NCBI GenBank assembly: GCA_035771165.1
Contig: JAWNZC010000236.1
Coordinates: 1,292,001 to 1,356,000, forward strand
DNA length: 64,000 nucleotides
Reading direction: 5' to 3'
DNA from: Paragorgia papillata
Lineage: Eukaryota > Cnidaria > Anthozoa > Scleralcyonacea > Coralliidae
The notes beneath the pieces are model-generated. The model searched no databases, was not told the origin of the DNA, and saw nothing but the letters and a program-made list of their open reading frames with translations. The translations under genes and the position numbers were made by a program. The first letter of the stretch is position 1. Each line of letters begins with the position of its first letter. This document shows, in pieces, positions 1 to 11,915 of the stretch.

Positions 1-2804
1 GTATCCCATTCGAGATAACCAGTGAACGGACCTCGGTAGCCAGTCATGATTGGACAGGAGCTGTGGTATCTTATCAACATCAAGCGATTACAACGCGTGG
101 AAAAAATTTAGCTTCCTCCGCAGGCAACTCTGTGTGGCTTCCCAGAACTGTGACTTAATATACGGGCAGTGATGTTTTGGTCGAGATCTTCACTTTATTT
201 TCCCCTTACAGTCCACGCTTTCCCGCTCCCAATCCCTTCCGGTCCCTTTCGTGCTCGGCCAAATTGAATATCTCGACCAAAATATTGCCCGTACAGTTGA
301 AATAAAGTCAAGATCTTGATCAAAACATCACTGCCCGTACAGTAGACGTCGCAGTTCTGGGAAGCCACACAGAGTTGCCTGCGGAGGAGGCTAGAAAAAT
401 GTTTAAATGTTGGCCTTTAATAAGTAGGGGCTCATCATTACGGCAACAAAAGTAGATGGCAGTTTTTTATTGTAGGTGCTATCAGGAAGAGTTTCTGAAA
501 CACTGTTGCTGTTGTCATCGTCTTCGTCGTCCCAACATTCGTCCGTCTTTGAATTCCCGTGGAGAAGAACCTCCTTTACGAAAGATATAGTACCGTCCCT
601 TCGGCCCAATTTACATAGGGCTTGGTAGCAATCAAGTGTTGTTTTACAACAGAAACCCTATCCAATATCATTTCCAAAACTTGAAAGGCAAGGAACGTTA
701 CCATGTTATCGGTTTTTGGTACTGGAGTCTTATGTATCGTGAAACCTAAAACCTTTTGGACATATCTGATTGTCAGGCATAGACAATGCAAGCAATACTG
801 GCAACTGGGTCATCTACTAGCATGTCCTTCACTTATGGATTAAGCAAACAAGACCAATGCAAAAACAATCTTCTTCATGTTCTTCTAAAAAATACACCAT
901 AGTCTTGCTACTGTCGAATTTTTTTGCATCTGAAAAATGTTGTGCTTTTTAACAAACGCTTTTGTGTACGCTGTTGCGCTGTTCCGTGCACAGGCTACGC
1001 CAAGGTTGCAGCATTAAGTAGCTATAGTGAACGCCTAAGCAGGCGTCTTGTTACATGAAGTACCCTGCTTAGTGTAAACCGTTCAGAGCAACATGGTAGA
1101 AAACCAAGCGATTCGGCGAGCATGTCATTGAATTTCTCCTTAAAATGTTTTGTTTCGGGTACAAGTAATGAAGAGGAAGCAAGAAAAGCTTACAATCTTG
1201 AACAACGTATCAGTATTTTTTTTTTGTAAATAAAGATGCAAACATTAGTTTCGTATATGCGCAGAGGGAACCTTTAACTCATTCCTGTCCGGGGGCTTCC
1301 CCAGAGGTGAATAAAATCGTCTGCCTTTAGCCCACTTTAGCCCACTTTAGTCCCTAAGTTTAGACTGAGTTTAGTCTCTAGCAATAGTAACTTGACCTGT
1401 ATTGGCAACACTCTATTTTGATTCCGCTTTCCAGTACCAGTTTTTTCATCTATGCTTCGCGAATCTTCAGTATCCCATTCGAGATAACCAGTGAACGGAC
1501 CTCGGTAGCCAGTCATGATTGGACAGGAGCTGTGGTATCTTATCAACATCAAGCGATTACAACGCGTGGAAAAAATTTAGCTTCCTCCGCAGGCAACTCT
1601 GTGTGGCTTCCCAGAACTGTGACTTAATATACGGGCAGTGATGTTTTGGTCGAGATCTTCACTTTATTTTCCCCTTACAGTCCACGCTTTCCCGCTCCCA
1701 ATCCCTTCCGGTCCCTTTCGTGCTCGGCCAAATTGAATATCTCGACCAAAATATTGCCCGTACAGTTGAAATAAAGTCAAGATCTTGATCAAAACATCAC
1801 TGCCCGTACAGTAGACGTCGCAGTTCTGGGAAGCCACACAGAGTTGCCTGCGGAGGAGGCTAGAAAAATGTTTAAATGTTGGCCTTTAATAAGTAGGGGC
1901 TCATCATTACGGCAACAAAAGTAGATGGCAGTTTTTTATTGTAGGTGCTATCAGGAAGAGTTTCTGAAACACTGTTGCTGTTGTCATCGTCTTCGTCGTC
2001 CCAACATTCGTCCGTCTTTGAATTCCCGTGGAGAAGAACCTCCTTTACGAAAGATATAGTACCGTCCCTTCGGCCCAATTTACATAGGGCTTGGTAGCAA
2101 TCAAGTGTTGTTTTACAACAGAAACCCTATCCAATATCATTTCCAAAACTTGAAAGGCAAGGAACGTTACCATGTTATCGGTTTTTGGTACTGGAGTCTT
2201 ATGTATCGTGAAACCTAAAACCTTTTGGACATATCTGATTGTCAGGCATAGACAATGCAAGCAATACTGGCAACTGGGTCATCTACTAGCATGTCCTTCA
2301 CTTATGGATTAAGCAAACAAGACCAATGCAAAAACAATCTTCTTCATGTTCTTCTAAAAAATACACCATAGTCTTGCTACTGTCGAATTTTTTTGCATCT
2401 GAAAAATGTTGTGCTTTTTAACAAACGCTTTTGTGTACGCTGTTGCGCTGTTCCGTGCACAGGCTACGCCAAGGTTGCAGCATTAAGTAGCTATAGTGAA
2501 CGCCTAAGCAGGCGTCTTGTTACATGAAGTACCCTGCTTAGTGTAAACCGTTCAGAGCAACATGGTAGAAAACCAAGCGATTCGGCGAGCATGTCATTGA
2601 ATTTCTCCTGAAAATGTTTTGTTTCGGGTACAAGTAATGAAGAGGAAGCAAGAAAAGCTTACAATCTTGAACAACGTATCAGTATTTTTTTTTTGTAAAT
2701 AAAGATGCAAACATTAGTTTCGTATATGCGCAGAGGGAACCTTTAACTCATTCCTGTCCGGGGGCTTCCCCAGAGGTGAATAAAATCGTCTGCCTTTAGC
2801 CCAC
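1..2804. repeat. 1,469-bp tandem duplication (two near-identical copies)
   Basis: Bases 1-1335 reappear at 1470-2804 with a constant offset of 1,469 bp and only scattered differences (for example cttaaaatg versus ctgaaaatg near 1140 and 2609). The two 68- and 71-codon antisense reading frames seen in each copy are identical because of this duplication and have no recognisable domain, so I do not call them genes. A diverged, partly deleted single copy lies at about 29141-30310. The left end is cut by the window edge. A short triplet of tttagcccac repeats sits at the junction near 1325-1350. Confidence 0.9.
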
Positions 2805-3157
2805 TGATCTCAAATAATATACTCATTATACTGGATAGAGCATCTATTGTTTCGCGCGTGGCAAAAATTGAAGTCGGAAGTGAGGCTAAAAATCTCGCGG
2901 CGGCCATATCCGGTGGGACCCACAATATTGCTGAATCATAGTTTTCGCCTCTGGTTTTCGCTTTAAATGATTGGATTTTTAACGAAAATCAGCAAAATTT
3001 TTGTGACATGTACCTGTCGCTATGGGAGAACTTAAAAGTGGCTGCATGAAACCCAAGTGGGTCCCACCTGAAATGGCCGCCGCTAATTTATTCCGACTTC
3101 ACAGCGAGCACCGGATGCTCTATCCAGTATAATGAGTCTATTATTTGAGATCAGTGG
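2801..3157. mobile_element. Fold-back MITE with CCACTGATCTC ends
   Basis: The left end starts CCACTGATCTCAAATAATA and runs into tactcattatactggatag. The right end is its inverted complement (ccagtataatgag...gagatcagtgg). The 7-bp sequence CTTTAGC occurs directly outside both ends (2794-2800 and 3158-3164), fitting a target-site duplication. There is no reading frame of note. It is absent from block B. Confidence 0.75.
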
Positions 3158-3164
3158 CTTTAGC

Positions 3165-4154
3165 CCGAATAAAATACCAAACACCAATGACGAAAGAGTT
3201 AAGTACGTCCATATTCAGTGGCAACCTCGTACCCAGGGTCTTATCTCCGCTGCCACCCCCCAGCCAGCGTGAAGGTCCAACAGGGGTAGCACCACTGCAA
3301 AGCGTTTTGCGCCTGCGCGACGTCTGAGCTCGTACCTCACAAAAAGAGCGGGGAATCACTGAAATATTTAGCAAAAATTGTCAGAACTGCATTTTGTCAA
3401 CAAATATCGAGTACGCCAAGTTGCTAGTAACAGCCCTGTTTTTTTAAATGTACTGGCCACCTGTAATAACCATAAGACTAAATAAAAACAGGTAGCCAAG
3501 AAATGCCAATTTTGCTCTTGGGGTCCAAAAGATTCCAAGGACAAGATGTAAATAATAAAGATTTTTGCCGCGGGTTGAGATCTCAGCCTGGCTAACAGAG
3601 TCAAAATTAGGTTCACCCAGTTTGAGCTACCCGGAATGACGTTTTCAGTCAAGATATTCAGTATAACTATCACGACTACCGCAGTCACTGCGTGTTTTTA
3701 CATTAGTACATTAGGTGATTATATATAGGTGATTAACGTATATAAACTAGCAAGTAATATTTACCTATAAACATTGGCTGCAACAGTACTTGTTGTAGTT
3801 TTTGTAGAAAGCCTTAGGAAATATGCAGTTTATAAGAAACATCCATAATTAATTAATTAATTAATTAATTATCAAAAGTATTCGATTGCCTAATCGGTTA
3901 AACTTACTAATAATTCAGTATAATTTATTAAGCTACAGTTTTATAAACAACTTATGAATAATGGTATTTAGTTATAACTAACAGCTATAAAAATTTAAAA
4001 ATAGTAAACTTATGCAAGTTGTTATAGAGTTATTGTCTTGAATAGTCTTAGTTAATAGATCATTGTTAGTCTTCAATTCCATAATTTACGCCTTCTGCGT
4101 CAGCTGGAAGTGATAACGTCAATAACGACAACAATTTAATTCAATGTTCGCATC
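3165..4154. other. 3' flank of NLR copy 1, no gene seen
   Basis: Non-coding sequence that matches 30320-31690 downstream of NLR copy 2, apart from the block-B insertions at 30841-31292. It contains a short (AATT)n run near 3848-3870. No domain-bearing reading frame is visible. The 106-codon antisense frame at 3368-3688 lacks recognisable content. Confidence 0.6.
3923..3928 (-). terminator. Candidate polyadenylation signal of NLR copy 1
   Basis: AATAAA on the minus strand about 230 bp beyond the stop codon at 4155. The same hexamer in the same context is kept beyond NLR copy 2 (near 31447). Its use is inferred from position and conservation only. Confidence 0.3.
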
Positions 4155-7100
4155 TCACCAGCTCTGACTCGGTGCAAACTCATTGGTAAAGATACGAATT
4201 CCCCCATCTTCACAATAGAGTGCCCAAAAGAACAACTTTTTTTCGATGTATTCTCTCTGGCAAATTTCACCGTATTCTTTTATCAGGTAGCCAATGTACG
4301 AACACCCACAAAATCCATAGACTGTATGGCTGCGGTCGTAAACAAGCAACTCTTTATCCTTAAGCTCTGATTGAAATAGTCTATCACCTGCTTGTACTTT
4401 CACAATAAATCTAGAACCATTGTGTTGAGGTGGTTCCGCGTATGCTGGACCGACTGATTCAAGATCTGGATGATGATAATTATTTAACATCTGTACATCT
4501 ATAGCTTTTCCTTCTTCCCTAGAAGGCACAGAAACGTGAATTACACAGCTGGCCCGTTCCAGATAAAAAGGACAAATGCTTCGATGTGTTTTCCAGTGTG
4601 CTTTTTGACAATTTCTCCCGCAGTACTCGGCTGTAAAACAGTTGGAACATTTTTGTAAATTACCCTCCTTTTGACAATACGAACACAATTTCAGAGGGGG
4701 TGCTGACTCCGTTGTGTTCAGTCCGGATTTCTCTTTATTGTTGATCAATTCGTTCGCTCTGCATTTTGCTTTTTTTAGACCAGGCATATGTTCATTAAAG
4801 CCACTTAGAAATCCTGAAAGGCTAAGCTTATAATTGCTCATCGAAGGCAGTTCAAAAAATTGAACATCTGCCTCGTTAATTCCAGGTCCACCATTGTCAA
4901 CAATTTTATTAAACTCAATCACTGTCTGTTTACCATCTCCTGCCTGTCGCGTTCCAATCCGCATCCCTCCCACTTTGTTGCGGTAAACACTATTGGAAGA
5001 AATGTGACACAAAGAATTCGACTGAGTCCAAATTCCCCACTTGCAGTTATCAAAAACATTGTTCTGTTTGATAATTGCGCAACTCTCGTTTACTGTAATA
5101 CCAAAATGCTCATTGTGAAAGATGCGATTATCACTTATAATAACATCATTGCTCTTTCCTATTACCACAATGCCTTCAACGTTATCATGGACCTGACAAT
5201 TTTTCACATTGCAATTTAAGGCACCAGGGCCGATTGTCACTCCAACCATGTTGTCATAACAGTCGCAATCCCTGACGACTGCCTGTCCTCCCTCTCTCAC
5301 TTCAAGCCCAGATTTACCGTTTCCTGAAAAACTGCTATTTTGCACCTCAAGAGTACCACTATCACCGACAAGCAGCCCACCAGCTTTGCAATTCTTAAAG
5401 CAACACGAATCAACATCGAGTTTCCCTGCCCCAAACTGGTAAACAGGGTTTACTTTATTGTTATTAGAAAAAGAACAGTTGAAAAGCCTTATAACTTCAG
5501 AAGAAAAACGAGAAATGCAGCTACCCTGATCAAATATAAAATCAATGTTACTTGCCGCAGAATTTCCCTCAATACTGAGACAACAATTTCCTTCAAAGTT
5601 TAAGCACACTTTCGAATTTGGAGACCTGCTTATCTTACCCCACAAAATACAGTCTTTAACGAGCAGCGTGGGTTGAAGTACACCCCTTTCAAAATCTCCA
5701 CGTAAAGATAGTTCATACACTCCCGGCTCGAGAAGAATTATTCTCTGTTTGCCAGGCATTGTGGACTCAAGCAATGAATTCATTCGCAAAACCTTTAACA
5801 ACTGGGAAGAACTGTTACAAATGTAAATGCATTCTTCTAAACCGGGAAATGCCTCTCTAAAAGGCATATAACCTTTAAAGATATCCTTCTTACAACAATA
5901 TGTTAAAGCCGCAAAACATCTTGCCTTCATCTTTTCATTCAACCCGTCAAGAGCCAACGCCTTCCTAGCATAACCTTTCCAACATTCAGGACACTGCTCT
6001 ATGTAATCCTCAGCATCTTGCAGAGCATCATCATATTGCTTTACCTTAAGAAATGCTGAGGCCCGGTTACTGAGCAATGTAGCATCGAACCAGTGTGTTC
6101 GTTTGCTCATATTTATGGCTGCGGAATATAGCTCTATCGCATCCTTAAAACAACCTTCCTTAAAATACCGATTACCGGCCAAACGAATTTGTTCAAGATC
6201 ATCAGAGTTGTCAGAATCTAAGGGAATTTGCTCAATTGCAGCTTCACCGCCATTGTGGGGTTTACCTTTGGAAGAATATAGAATATGCCTCCGAACCAAC
6301 TCAGGCAAAGGAAGGATATGTGGAAACAAGGCTTGAAATTTTTCCTTCGACAGCTCGTGTTTACCCTGTGCCGACCAATCAAGAATACGATAAGCCAAAT
6401 CAACCATCTGCTTCGCCTCCTCGTGTCTAGAGTTAACACTTAAATGAAGAGCACACTCATAAACTACTCTAGCAGTTTCCGCAAAGAACACTGTTTTTTC
6501 ACTACTCGCTGCCGACTTCACAAATTTTGTAAGATGTTTGCAGATTTCACGGCTGTGCAAGCACAATTTCGACCATTGAGAAAAAAGAAAAGGATTAGTT
6601 GCATTAATAGCAGCTCTCTGTCGTTGACCGTCAGCCATACTTTTCAAGAGCTGGTCAGGAGAAGGGCATTTTGAATAGGCATGGTGTAGCAAGCGCACAG
6701 CATCGACAAAGCTCTCGGCCTTCTCATCACAAGAAAGGTTTTCTTGGATAACATCTTGAACTAAACGATGGAGACTCAAACAGCCTTTCTCCAATTCTTT
6801 GAAAAGCGAAAAATCTGTCAGCATCTTCAAAACTTGTTGGCACCCTAGTGACGTGCTGAGAAACTGGCAAAATTCTTCGTCTTTTACGAATGGTTCGCCA
6901 ACGTTGACCAGTTCTTCCTGAATTTCACTTGGACTAAAAAATGCACACGCGTTGAGAAATCGAATGGTAATCCCTCCACCAATACATTGCTTTATATGTT
7001 CAAAGTTCAGACGCCATGTTGTCTTCACAGACAATTTTTCCGGGGATTCATACTCTGACACGGGGCTTGCCTTTTGTTGATTGAGAAGGCGCAGACACTG

Positions 7101-8021
7101 AGCTCTGTAGGACTCCAAGTATGAGGATAGCGAACAACCAAGAGATTTGATGAAGGCACCAGCCTGTTCAAGAGCCAAGGGTAAGCTTCCTAGTTCAGCA
7201 ACAAGATTCTCCGCAGCTCGCTCGGTTTCTTCGTCACGTTTAATATCCGTTCGTCTAAATAAGAACGTCTTGGCTTCTTCTGGACAAAAGCATTCGAGTT
7301 GAACACAGCAGTCCTCCTGAAAACCTCGAACATCGTTGGCCAGAGCACTTGGTTTTCTTCTTGTGGTTATCACAACATGACCAGTTACACGTTGTTGCCA
7401 TGCACCAGATATTATCTTGGTTAGATTCTGTGAAAGATGGAACTCATCCATATCGTCGATAACAATCAACCATGGCTTGCTGATACGGGAAATACGGTCT
7501 AAAGTTTTTGAGAGAGTCGTGTCAAACGAATCATGCAGAAACGTCCCAATCTCCATTGCAACATCATTAACGGAATTCTTTAAACGTGTGTCATTTTCAC
7601 CAGAAAACCAAAACACTCCTCCCTCATAATGGTCTTTCATCTGCTGGGCGTATTCAACAACAAGACTAGTTTTACCACTTCCTCCTAAGCCACAGATGGC
7701 TGCAAGGGAGACTTTCTTTTGCTTATTGGACTTCTTTTGTTTAGCAAGGAGGCTCTTGATTGCCAACAGCTCACTCTTTCGACCAGAAAAGCAAGCATTA
7801 GCTTGAGGTGCTCGGAAAACGTAGGCGATATCTTCGTCACGTTGGAGAACTACTTTCGATAGTTGGTTCTGAATTACTTTGATATCTTGACACGAGGAAG
7901 TATACTTGTCCATAAAATCATTTTTCAAATTTGCAATCCTGTTATCTTGCTCTTCTCTTAGCATCTTGATTTCTTGTTTCAAACCAGTATTTATGGTGGC
8001 AAGGCTCTGCTTTAGAATTTC
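4155..8021 (-). CDS. NLR copy 1, coding exon 3: NB-ARC, TPR, beta-helix, MYND
   Basis: Final exon of a spliced 1,535-residue protein. It starts at 8021 after a 'tttacttgtatag' acceptor, in phase with exon 2. Residues use whole-protein numbering. A helical stretch leads to an NB-ARC NTPase with a P-loop GLGGSGKTS at about 358-366, a Walker B-like LIVIDDMD at 432-439, an ITTRR sensor motif, and GSLPLA at about 525-530. A winged-helix/helical region follows, then TPR-like repeats at about 858-960, and a right-handed beta-helix rich in N/S/G turns (SSFSGN, NRIFHN, NNVFDN) at about 1005-1295. A MYND zinc finger lies at 1360-1397 (CSYC, CSNC, YCGRNCQ, WKTH, IC), followed by an unassigned 140-residue C-terminus. 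Known NB-ARC proteins act as ATP/ADP switches that oligomerise on ligand sensing. A role as a cytosolic immune receptor is inferred. No signal peptide or membrane segment is seen. Confidence 0.9.
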   Translation of the reverse strand, partial: EILKQSLATINTGLKQEIKMLREEQDNRIANLKNDFMDKYTSSCQDIKVIQNQLSKVVLQRDEDIAYVFRAPQANACFSGRKSELLAIKSLLAKQKKSNKQKKVSLAAICGLGGSGKTSLVVEYAQQMKDHYEGGVFWFSGENDTRLKNSVNDVAMEIGTFLHDSFDTTLSKTLDRISRISKPWLIVIDDMDEFHLSQNLTKIISGAWQQRVTGHVVITTRRKPSALANDVRGFQEDCCVQLECFCPEEAKTFLFRRTDIKRDEETERAAENLVAELGSLPLALEQAGAFIKSLGCSLSSYLESYRAQCLRLLNQQKASPVSEYESPEKLSVKTTWRLNFEHIKQCIGGGITIRFLNACAFFSPSEIQEELVNVGEPFVKDEEFCQFLSTSLGCQQVLKMLTDFSLFKELEKGCLSLHRLVQDVIQENLSCDEKAESFVDAVRLLHHAYSKCPSPDQLLKSMADGQRQRAAINATNPFLFSQWSKLCLHSREICKHLTKFVKSAASSEKTVFFAETARVVYECALHLSVNSRHEEAKQMVDLAYRILDWSAQGKHELSKEKFQALFPHILPLPELVRRHILYSSKGKPHNGGEAAIEQIPLDSDNSDDLEQIRLAGNRYFKEGCFKDAIELYSAAINMSKRTHWFDATLLSNRASAFLKVKQYDDALQDAEDYIEQCPECWKGYARKALALDGLNEKMKARCFAALTYCCKKDIFKGYMPFREAFPGLEECIYICNSSSQLLKVLRMNSLLESTMPGKQRIILLEPGVYELSLRGDFERGVLQPTLLVKDCILWGKISRSPNSKVCLNFEGNCCLSIEGNSAASNIDFIFDQGSCISRFSSEVIRLFNCSFSNNNKVNPVYQFGAGKLDVDSCCFKNCKAGGLLVGDSGTLEVQNSSFSGNGKSGLEVREGGQAVVRDCDCYDNMVGVTIGPGALNCNVKNCQVHDNVEGIVVIGKSNDVIISDNRIFHNEHFGITVNESCAIIKQNNVFDNCKWGIWTQSNSLCHISSNSVYRNKVGGMRIGTRQAGDGKQTVIEFNKIVDNGGPGINEADVQFFELPSMSNYKLSLSGFLSGFNEHMPGLKKAKCRANELINNKEKSGLNTTESAPPLKLCSYCQKEGNLQKCSNCFTAEYCGRNCQKAHWKTHRSICPFYLERASCVIHVSVPSREEGKAIDVQMLNNYHHPDLESVGPAYAEPPQHNGSRFIVKVQAGDRLFQSELKDKELLVYDRSHTVYGFCGCSYIGYLIKEYGEICQREYIEKKLFFWALYCEDGGIRIFTNEFAPSQSW

Positions 8022-8101
8022 CTATACAAGTAAACAAAGCTCTTAATTCACAATATCATACAACTCTATTTGACAAAACCGCATCAAAAATATGAAAGGC
8101 C

Positions 8102-8236
8102 ACGACCACTGATCTCTATATAACTGGATTGCTCATCCGGCTCTAAAAATGAAGCCACCGGAGATGGCGAATTTGAAGTACCAAGATGGCCACCACTGAG
8201 ACTTTGTATGTTTTCGTAGCACGAGAAGAGCCACAT
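8102..8236 (-). repeat. Dispersed 130-bp repeat (ACTGATCTC family)
   Basis: Runs from 'cactgatctctatataactg' to 'gttttcgtagcacgagaag'. The same unit is at 35608-35735, which is the duplicated position in block B, and in inverted orientation at about 24905-25035. Its end motif resembles the MITE at 2801-3157, so these may be one family. It lies in intron 2 of the NLR gene. Confidence 0.7.
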
Positions 8237-9867
8237 TAAGAAAATTTCTGCTATTGGTATCACACCAGAGGAGGTACGAAGCTCTTCCCACAATGAATTG
8301 CGTTTAGTTTTCTTCCCTTGGCTCGGAGCGTGACCGTTTATGATCAAATTATAGACATTTTCGTTGGCGCTGTTTCGATTGAAAAATTGCGTTTCATAAG
8401 GTAAGATCTTTATATGATATTAATAAGATATTCTAAAATATGTTTCTCTGGTTTGTTTTGTCGTAGCGTACTGGTTTCGGCTCAATAACCAATGTTATGT
8501 TTATTGCTTTTACGGGTCACTGAACTTGACCGAAATGTGGCGAGTGATTATGTGTACGTATGTGACGTTATATAGAAGCAACAAGAACCCTTATTAGCTT
8601 ATTATAACAAGCAGGAAATTATCTTTTTGTGGGTATAAAAACATTCCTTGTTGCTCCAGGAACTAAATAACTGTTTAATGTTGAAAATCACCTACATTTT
8701 CAATTTTCTGCAAATCGTAAGCGCATAAGCTACGTTACATTGGCTAGAAAAAGTGGCCTTTTGAACGTGAAATTTGTGTAGATAATATTTGAAGTCTTTT
8801 ACTTTGTCATTATTGTCATTTGACACTCTCTAGGAGTATATTTGTAACGTAATATTGGTTTCTTCACAAGCACTATTTCCAGTCGCTGATTATAACGCGT
8901 TTAGTTACCTCAAACAACTCAAACGTATTTATCTTAATATTTGAGAAAACTCGAAAAAAACTTGCCTCGTTTAAACATGAAATAATTCACTTTCTTTTGG
9001 TACCAAAATTTCTCTTGTTGCTCCAGAATTGGAATGAGGAGAGCTCTTTGAAATTTTGCTTCTGCTCGATTTTTGCCCGCCATTGTCAAAATTTGGTCTC
9101 GAGCTTCGTCTCCGCCGGGCGCGCCAAGAACCGCCAGTTGTCGAGATGAGCGTTGTTTTGATTTCGCGCTTTGTTTTCTTTGATTCCGTAGCTCATTTGA
9201 AAGCCCATTTCATAATTTAGCTCTATTGTATTAAACCAGGACTTTTACATGTACTGATGGTGTATTTATTTTATATATAAGAATAAGAAAAACCTGTTGT
9301 TTTAATTCAATATTATGTGGTGCCAACTTTTGTACTTTGGGCTATCTAGCTATTTCTTCATTCAACAAATTTATGTGTGCATGCTGTCCATAGATCGCTA
9401 TAGGAGTTGTAATTGTTCTTAAGTTCATCCTGTGACAGCAAGTTGTCTTGTGCATGAATTTTCACTCCACATTATCCCCATGACACACCATTTCTTGTTG
9501 TGAAATACAGAGATTTACTGAGTAATGGTACTGGTATATTTCATGTTTACAGGTTCATGCTCAATTTTTGTTCCTACAGAATGTTTTCTGGAAACCGTCT
9601 TCATGAAAAACATTTCATACCAGGTCCCAACCACATGCAGGTTTCACAAATTAAAGAGCAGGGAAAAGTGGATTAAAGTTGCACAACAGAATTGCCTCGG
9701 TCACTTGATTTTTATTTTGGGATCTTTTACATTACTTTAAAATACATTTTAAAGCTGTGTAGTACTCTTTGATTAATATTACAAAGATATTAAAGCTAGA
9801 AGTCTATGTAACAAAATGCATTATAAAATAACATTTTGAAAACAAGCGCGGCGATTTGTTGAAAGCC

Positions 9868-10229
9868 GTGTTTCTATAACTTTATGGAAACACGGCAAGG
9901 TCCACGCCATTCAATACGCCATCATTACGGTAGGATACGCCATTATACGCCATCATACGCCACCATACGCCATTATGAAGAGTAAGGAGAATTTACGCTT
10001 TGATGCAGTGATTATTTTTACGTTCTATACCTATTTTCGACAGGTTATTTTATAAAGGAAATAGAAAACATTTTTTCCGTGTTCCCATAGAGTTATAGAA
10101 ACACTTGTGGAAGTTTGGGAGAACTCGAAATAGCGTGGAAACACTCGCCCTGCGGGCTCGTGTTCCCACTACAATTTCTCGTTCTCCCAAACTTCCACTC
10201 GTGTTTCTATAACTCTATGGAAACACGGA
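9868..10229. repeat. Hairpin repeats and short tandem repeat inside the 3.2-kb element
   Basis: The motif 'gtgtttctataactctatgg' occurs three times, twice in one orientation and once inverted. The section 10079-10229 forms an almost complete palindrome of about 75-bp arms. Between 9910 and 9975 a 10-11-bp unit (atacgccatc and variants) is repeated about five times. Confidence 0.75.
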
Positions 10230-10377
10230 AAATGTTTTCTATTTCTTAATTGGTGGTATAATTATTGAGAGGAGAATTGTATCACTATTGGGCGTGGTAG
10301 CTTTTTGCAAGAAATTATCAGAAGGGGATTTTTGATGAAAATGATTCAACTCCTTTCCCTCCTGTGCCACCCAAAAT

Positions 10378-10455
10378 GCCCCCTTCATTATTTTACTCTA
10401 ATGCCAGATGATTTTACTCATCAAGTTGGAACCTCTAGGAAACAAAGGGTTAAGC
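10378..10455 (+). repeat. Single diverged relative of the satellite unit at 58729-61650
   Basis: The order 'attttactctaatgccag', 'atgattttactcatcaa', 'ggaacctct', 'aaagggttaag' follows the same order and spacing as the repeated unit at 58729-61650 (attttactctggctaatgcc, gattttactcgtcaattgg, agacctcttgggg, aaagggttaag). It lies inside the 3.2-kb transposon. Confidence 0.65.
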
Positions 10456-11796
10456 CCCTTTCCTCTAGTTTTATGCTTACTGTATGTGACACTGACTACT
10501 ACTAGTGTGTCACTGACTGATATATGCTTGTGAAAGACTGAATAATATAACATGGCTTTTGGGGAACTAAATTTTAGGAGGAAAGTAAAGTTAATTATGT
10601 GGGAAGAAAGTGGGTCTTGAACTGAATTAAATTAAAATGTGTTGGTCCACTGGATTATATTATCATTTCTTCCCTGGGACAGAATTAATAAAGTCCATAC
10701 ATGTACAGTATCTTGAGTTTCTGTATAAACAATCAGACATGTTTTCCTGACCCACTTGTTTTTAAAGGTAAGAAACTGTATGCACGAACATACCAACAGT
10801 TGGTTCTTGAAACAGTTCTTCAGTAGATAGACTTATTAACTTGACGTAAAGCTAGTAGTCGTCAGTGACAACATAATGAACTCATTTCAAAATGAACAAA
10901 AGTATTGAACAAAAATATCAAATATACCCTATGATTTAGATCAAGTCAAAATCTAAGATCAAGACGGTTATTACTCGAGTGCATAAACAAAGCAATAAAA
11001 AAGTATTGAAGTGTCAAATTAGAAACGCATTACTATTCAGAGACATGGTGAGACAGCAATGTTGATAATATCTGATCCTCGAGCGACGAGCAGTCACCTT
11101 GATCAGAAAATCAGATGTAAATTCGTGAATAGCGGCAAATCAGGCGAAATAATAAACGTCGAGGTACTGCTAGGTTACAAAATAAATATAAATAACTTCA
11201 TGTGAGTCCCAAACCAAAGTGTTCTAAGCACCACAAACGTCGAAACACTATTTTTCAAATCACGTTCACTCCTCGAAAGTTCATAATGAAGTGAAGCATT
11301 TCCGGTGCGAAATTGATAATTTAATTTTTAATTTTAATTTTAATCAGTTTCTAAATTAGCATATTACAGAAATAATTATAATAATTAATTACAATAATAA
11401 TGCAATTTATGGTCAGTTTAAAACAGAAATCATGTTTCCATAATATGGTTCAAACGCAATGTATTGTGGGAAGAGCTTCGTACCTCCTCTGGTATCACAC
11501 AAAGAACACTGTAAAAGGTTTAGAAGCTTAGTTTTTGCATTTGTTGGTATTATTAAGCAATATAGAACGTGTTATTTCGTAGGTTTCTTAATTTGCCCAG
11601 TAACCCATAAACTTGCCTAAATCACAAAACTTGTAAAAAAAACCCAATGAAATCAGTACATGCATAACTCTAAGCTATGCTACGTATCCACGAGATAAAA
11701 CTGGACACATAAAACTTGTCATAAAGAACAATATGTATATAGTCATATTGATGGATACAAATATTAAACCTGCATGTGACAATAAAAAATTTGTAC

Positions 11797-11915
11797 CTGG
11801 TTATATTCACTGTCATCCTTCCACAACTGTACAGATTTCTTAAGTTCAGTAAATTCGCATTCGATTAGTTTTAGAAGGTCAGGATCCACAGGTTGACCAA
11901 AGCACAACTGTAAGC
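11797..11915 (-). CDS. NLR copy 1, coding exon 2 (119-nt linker)
   Basis: This short exon is too small to stand out on its own. The acceptor is 'gatttgattcctaag' before 11915 and the donor is CAG|GTACAA after 11797. It enters in phase 1 from exon 1 and leaves in phase 0 into exon 3, so the three exons join without a stop. It encodes about 40 residues beginning LQLCFGQPVDPDLLKL, charged and probably helical, linking the HEPN-like domain to the NB-ARC exon. The matching exon in block B (36057-36175) has the same length, splice sites and frame with few substitutions, which strongly supports it as real coding sequence. Confidence 0.85.

Larger units (their letters stand above)
8266..11491. mobile_element. 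3.2-kb Mutator-like non-autonomous DNA transposon in NLR intron 2
   Basis: The ends are inverted repeats of about 40 bp that begin CAGAGGAGGTACGAAGCTCT. The 9-bp GTATCACAC flanks both sides (8257-8265 and 11492-11500). The paralogous intron in block B has a single GTATCACAC (35757-35765) and no insertion, which proves an empty site. A 9-bp duplication with long terminal inverted repeats is typical of the Mutator superfamily. No transposase is visible: the longest frames (9525-9740, 10305-10505) are short and featureless, so the element is probably non-autonomous. It expands intron 2 from about 0.5 to 3.8 kb. Confidence 0.85.

Noticed and set aside
403..609. 68- and 71-codon minus-strand frames, identical in two places
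   Set aside because: They are identical only because the 1,469-bp unit is duplicated. There is no domain, and the frame is not kept in the block-B relative.
4860..5603. Plus-strand frames of 87-119 codons opposite the beta-helix
   Set aside because: Antisense shadows of the NLR exon. The same shadows recur at 32885-33148 because the exon is duplicated.
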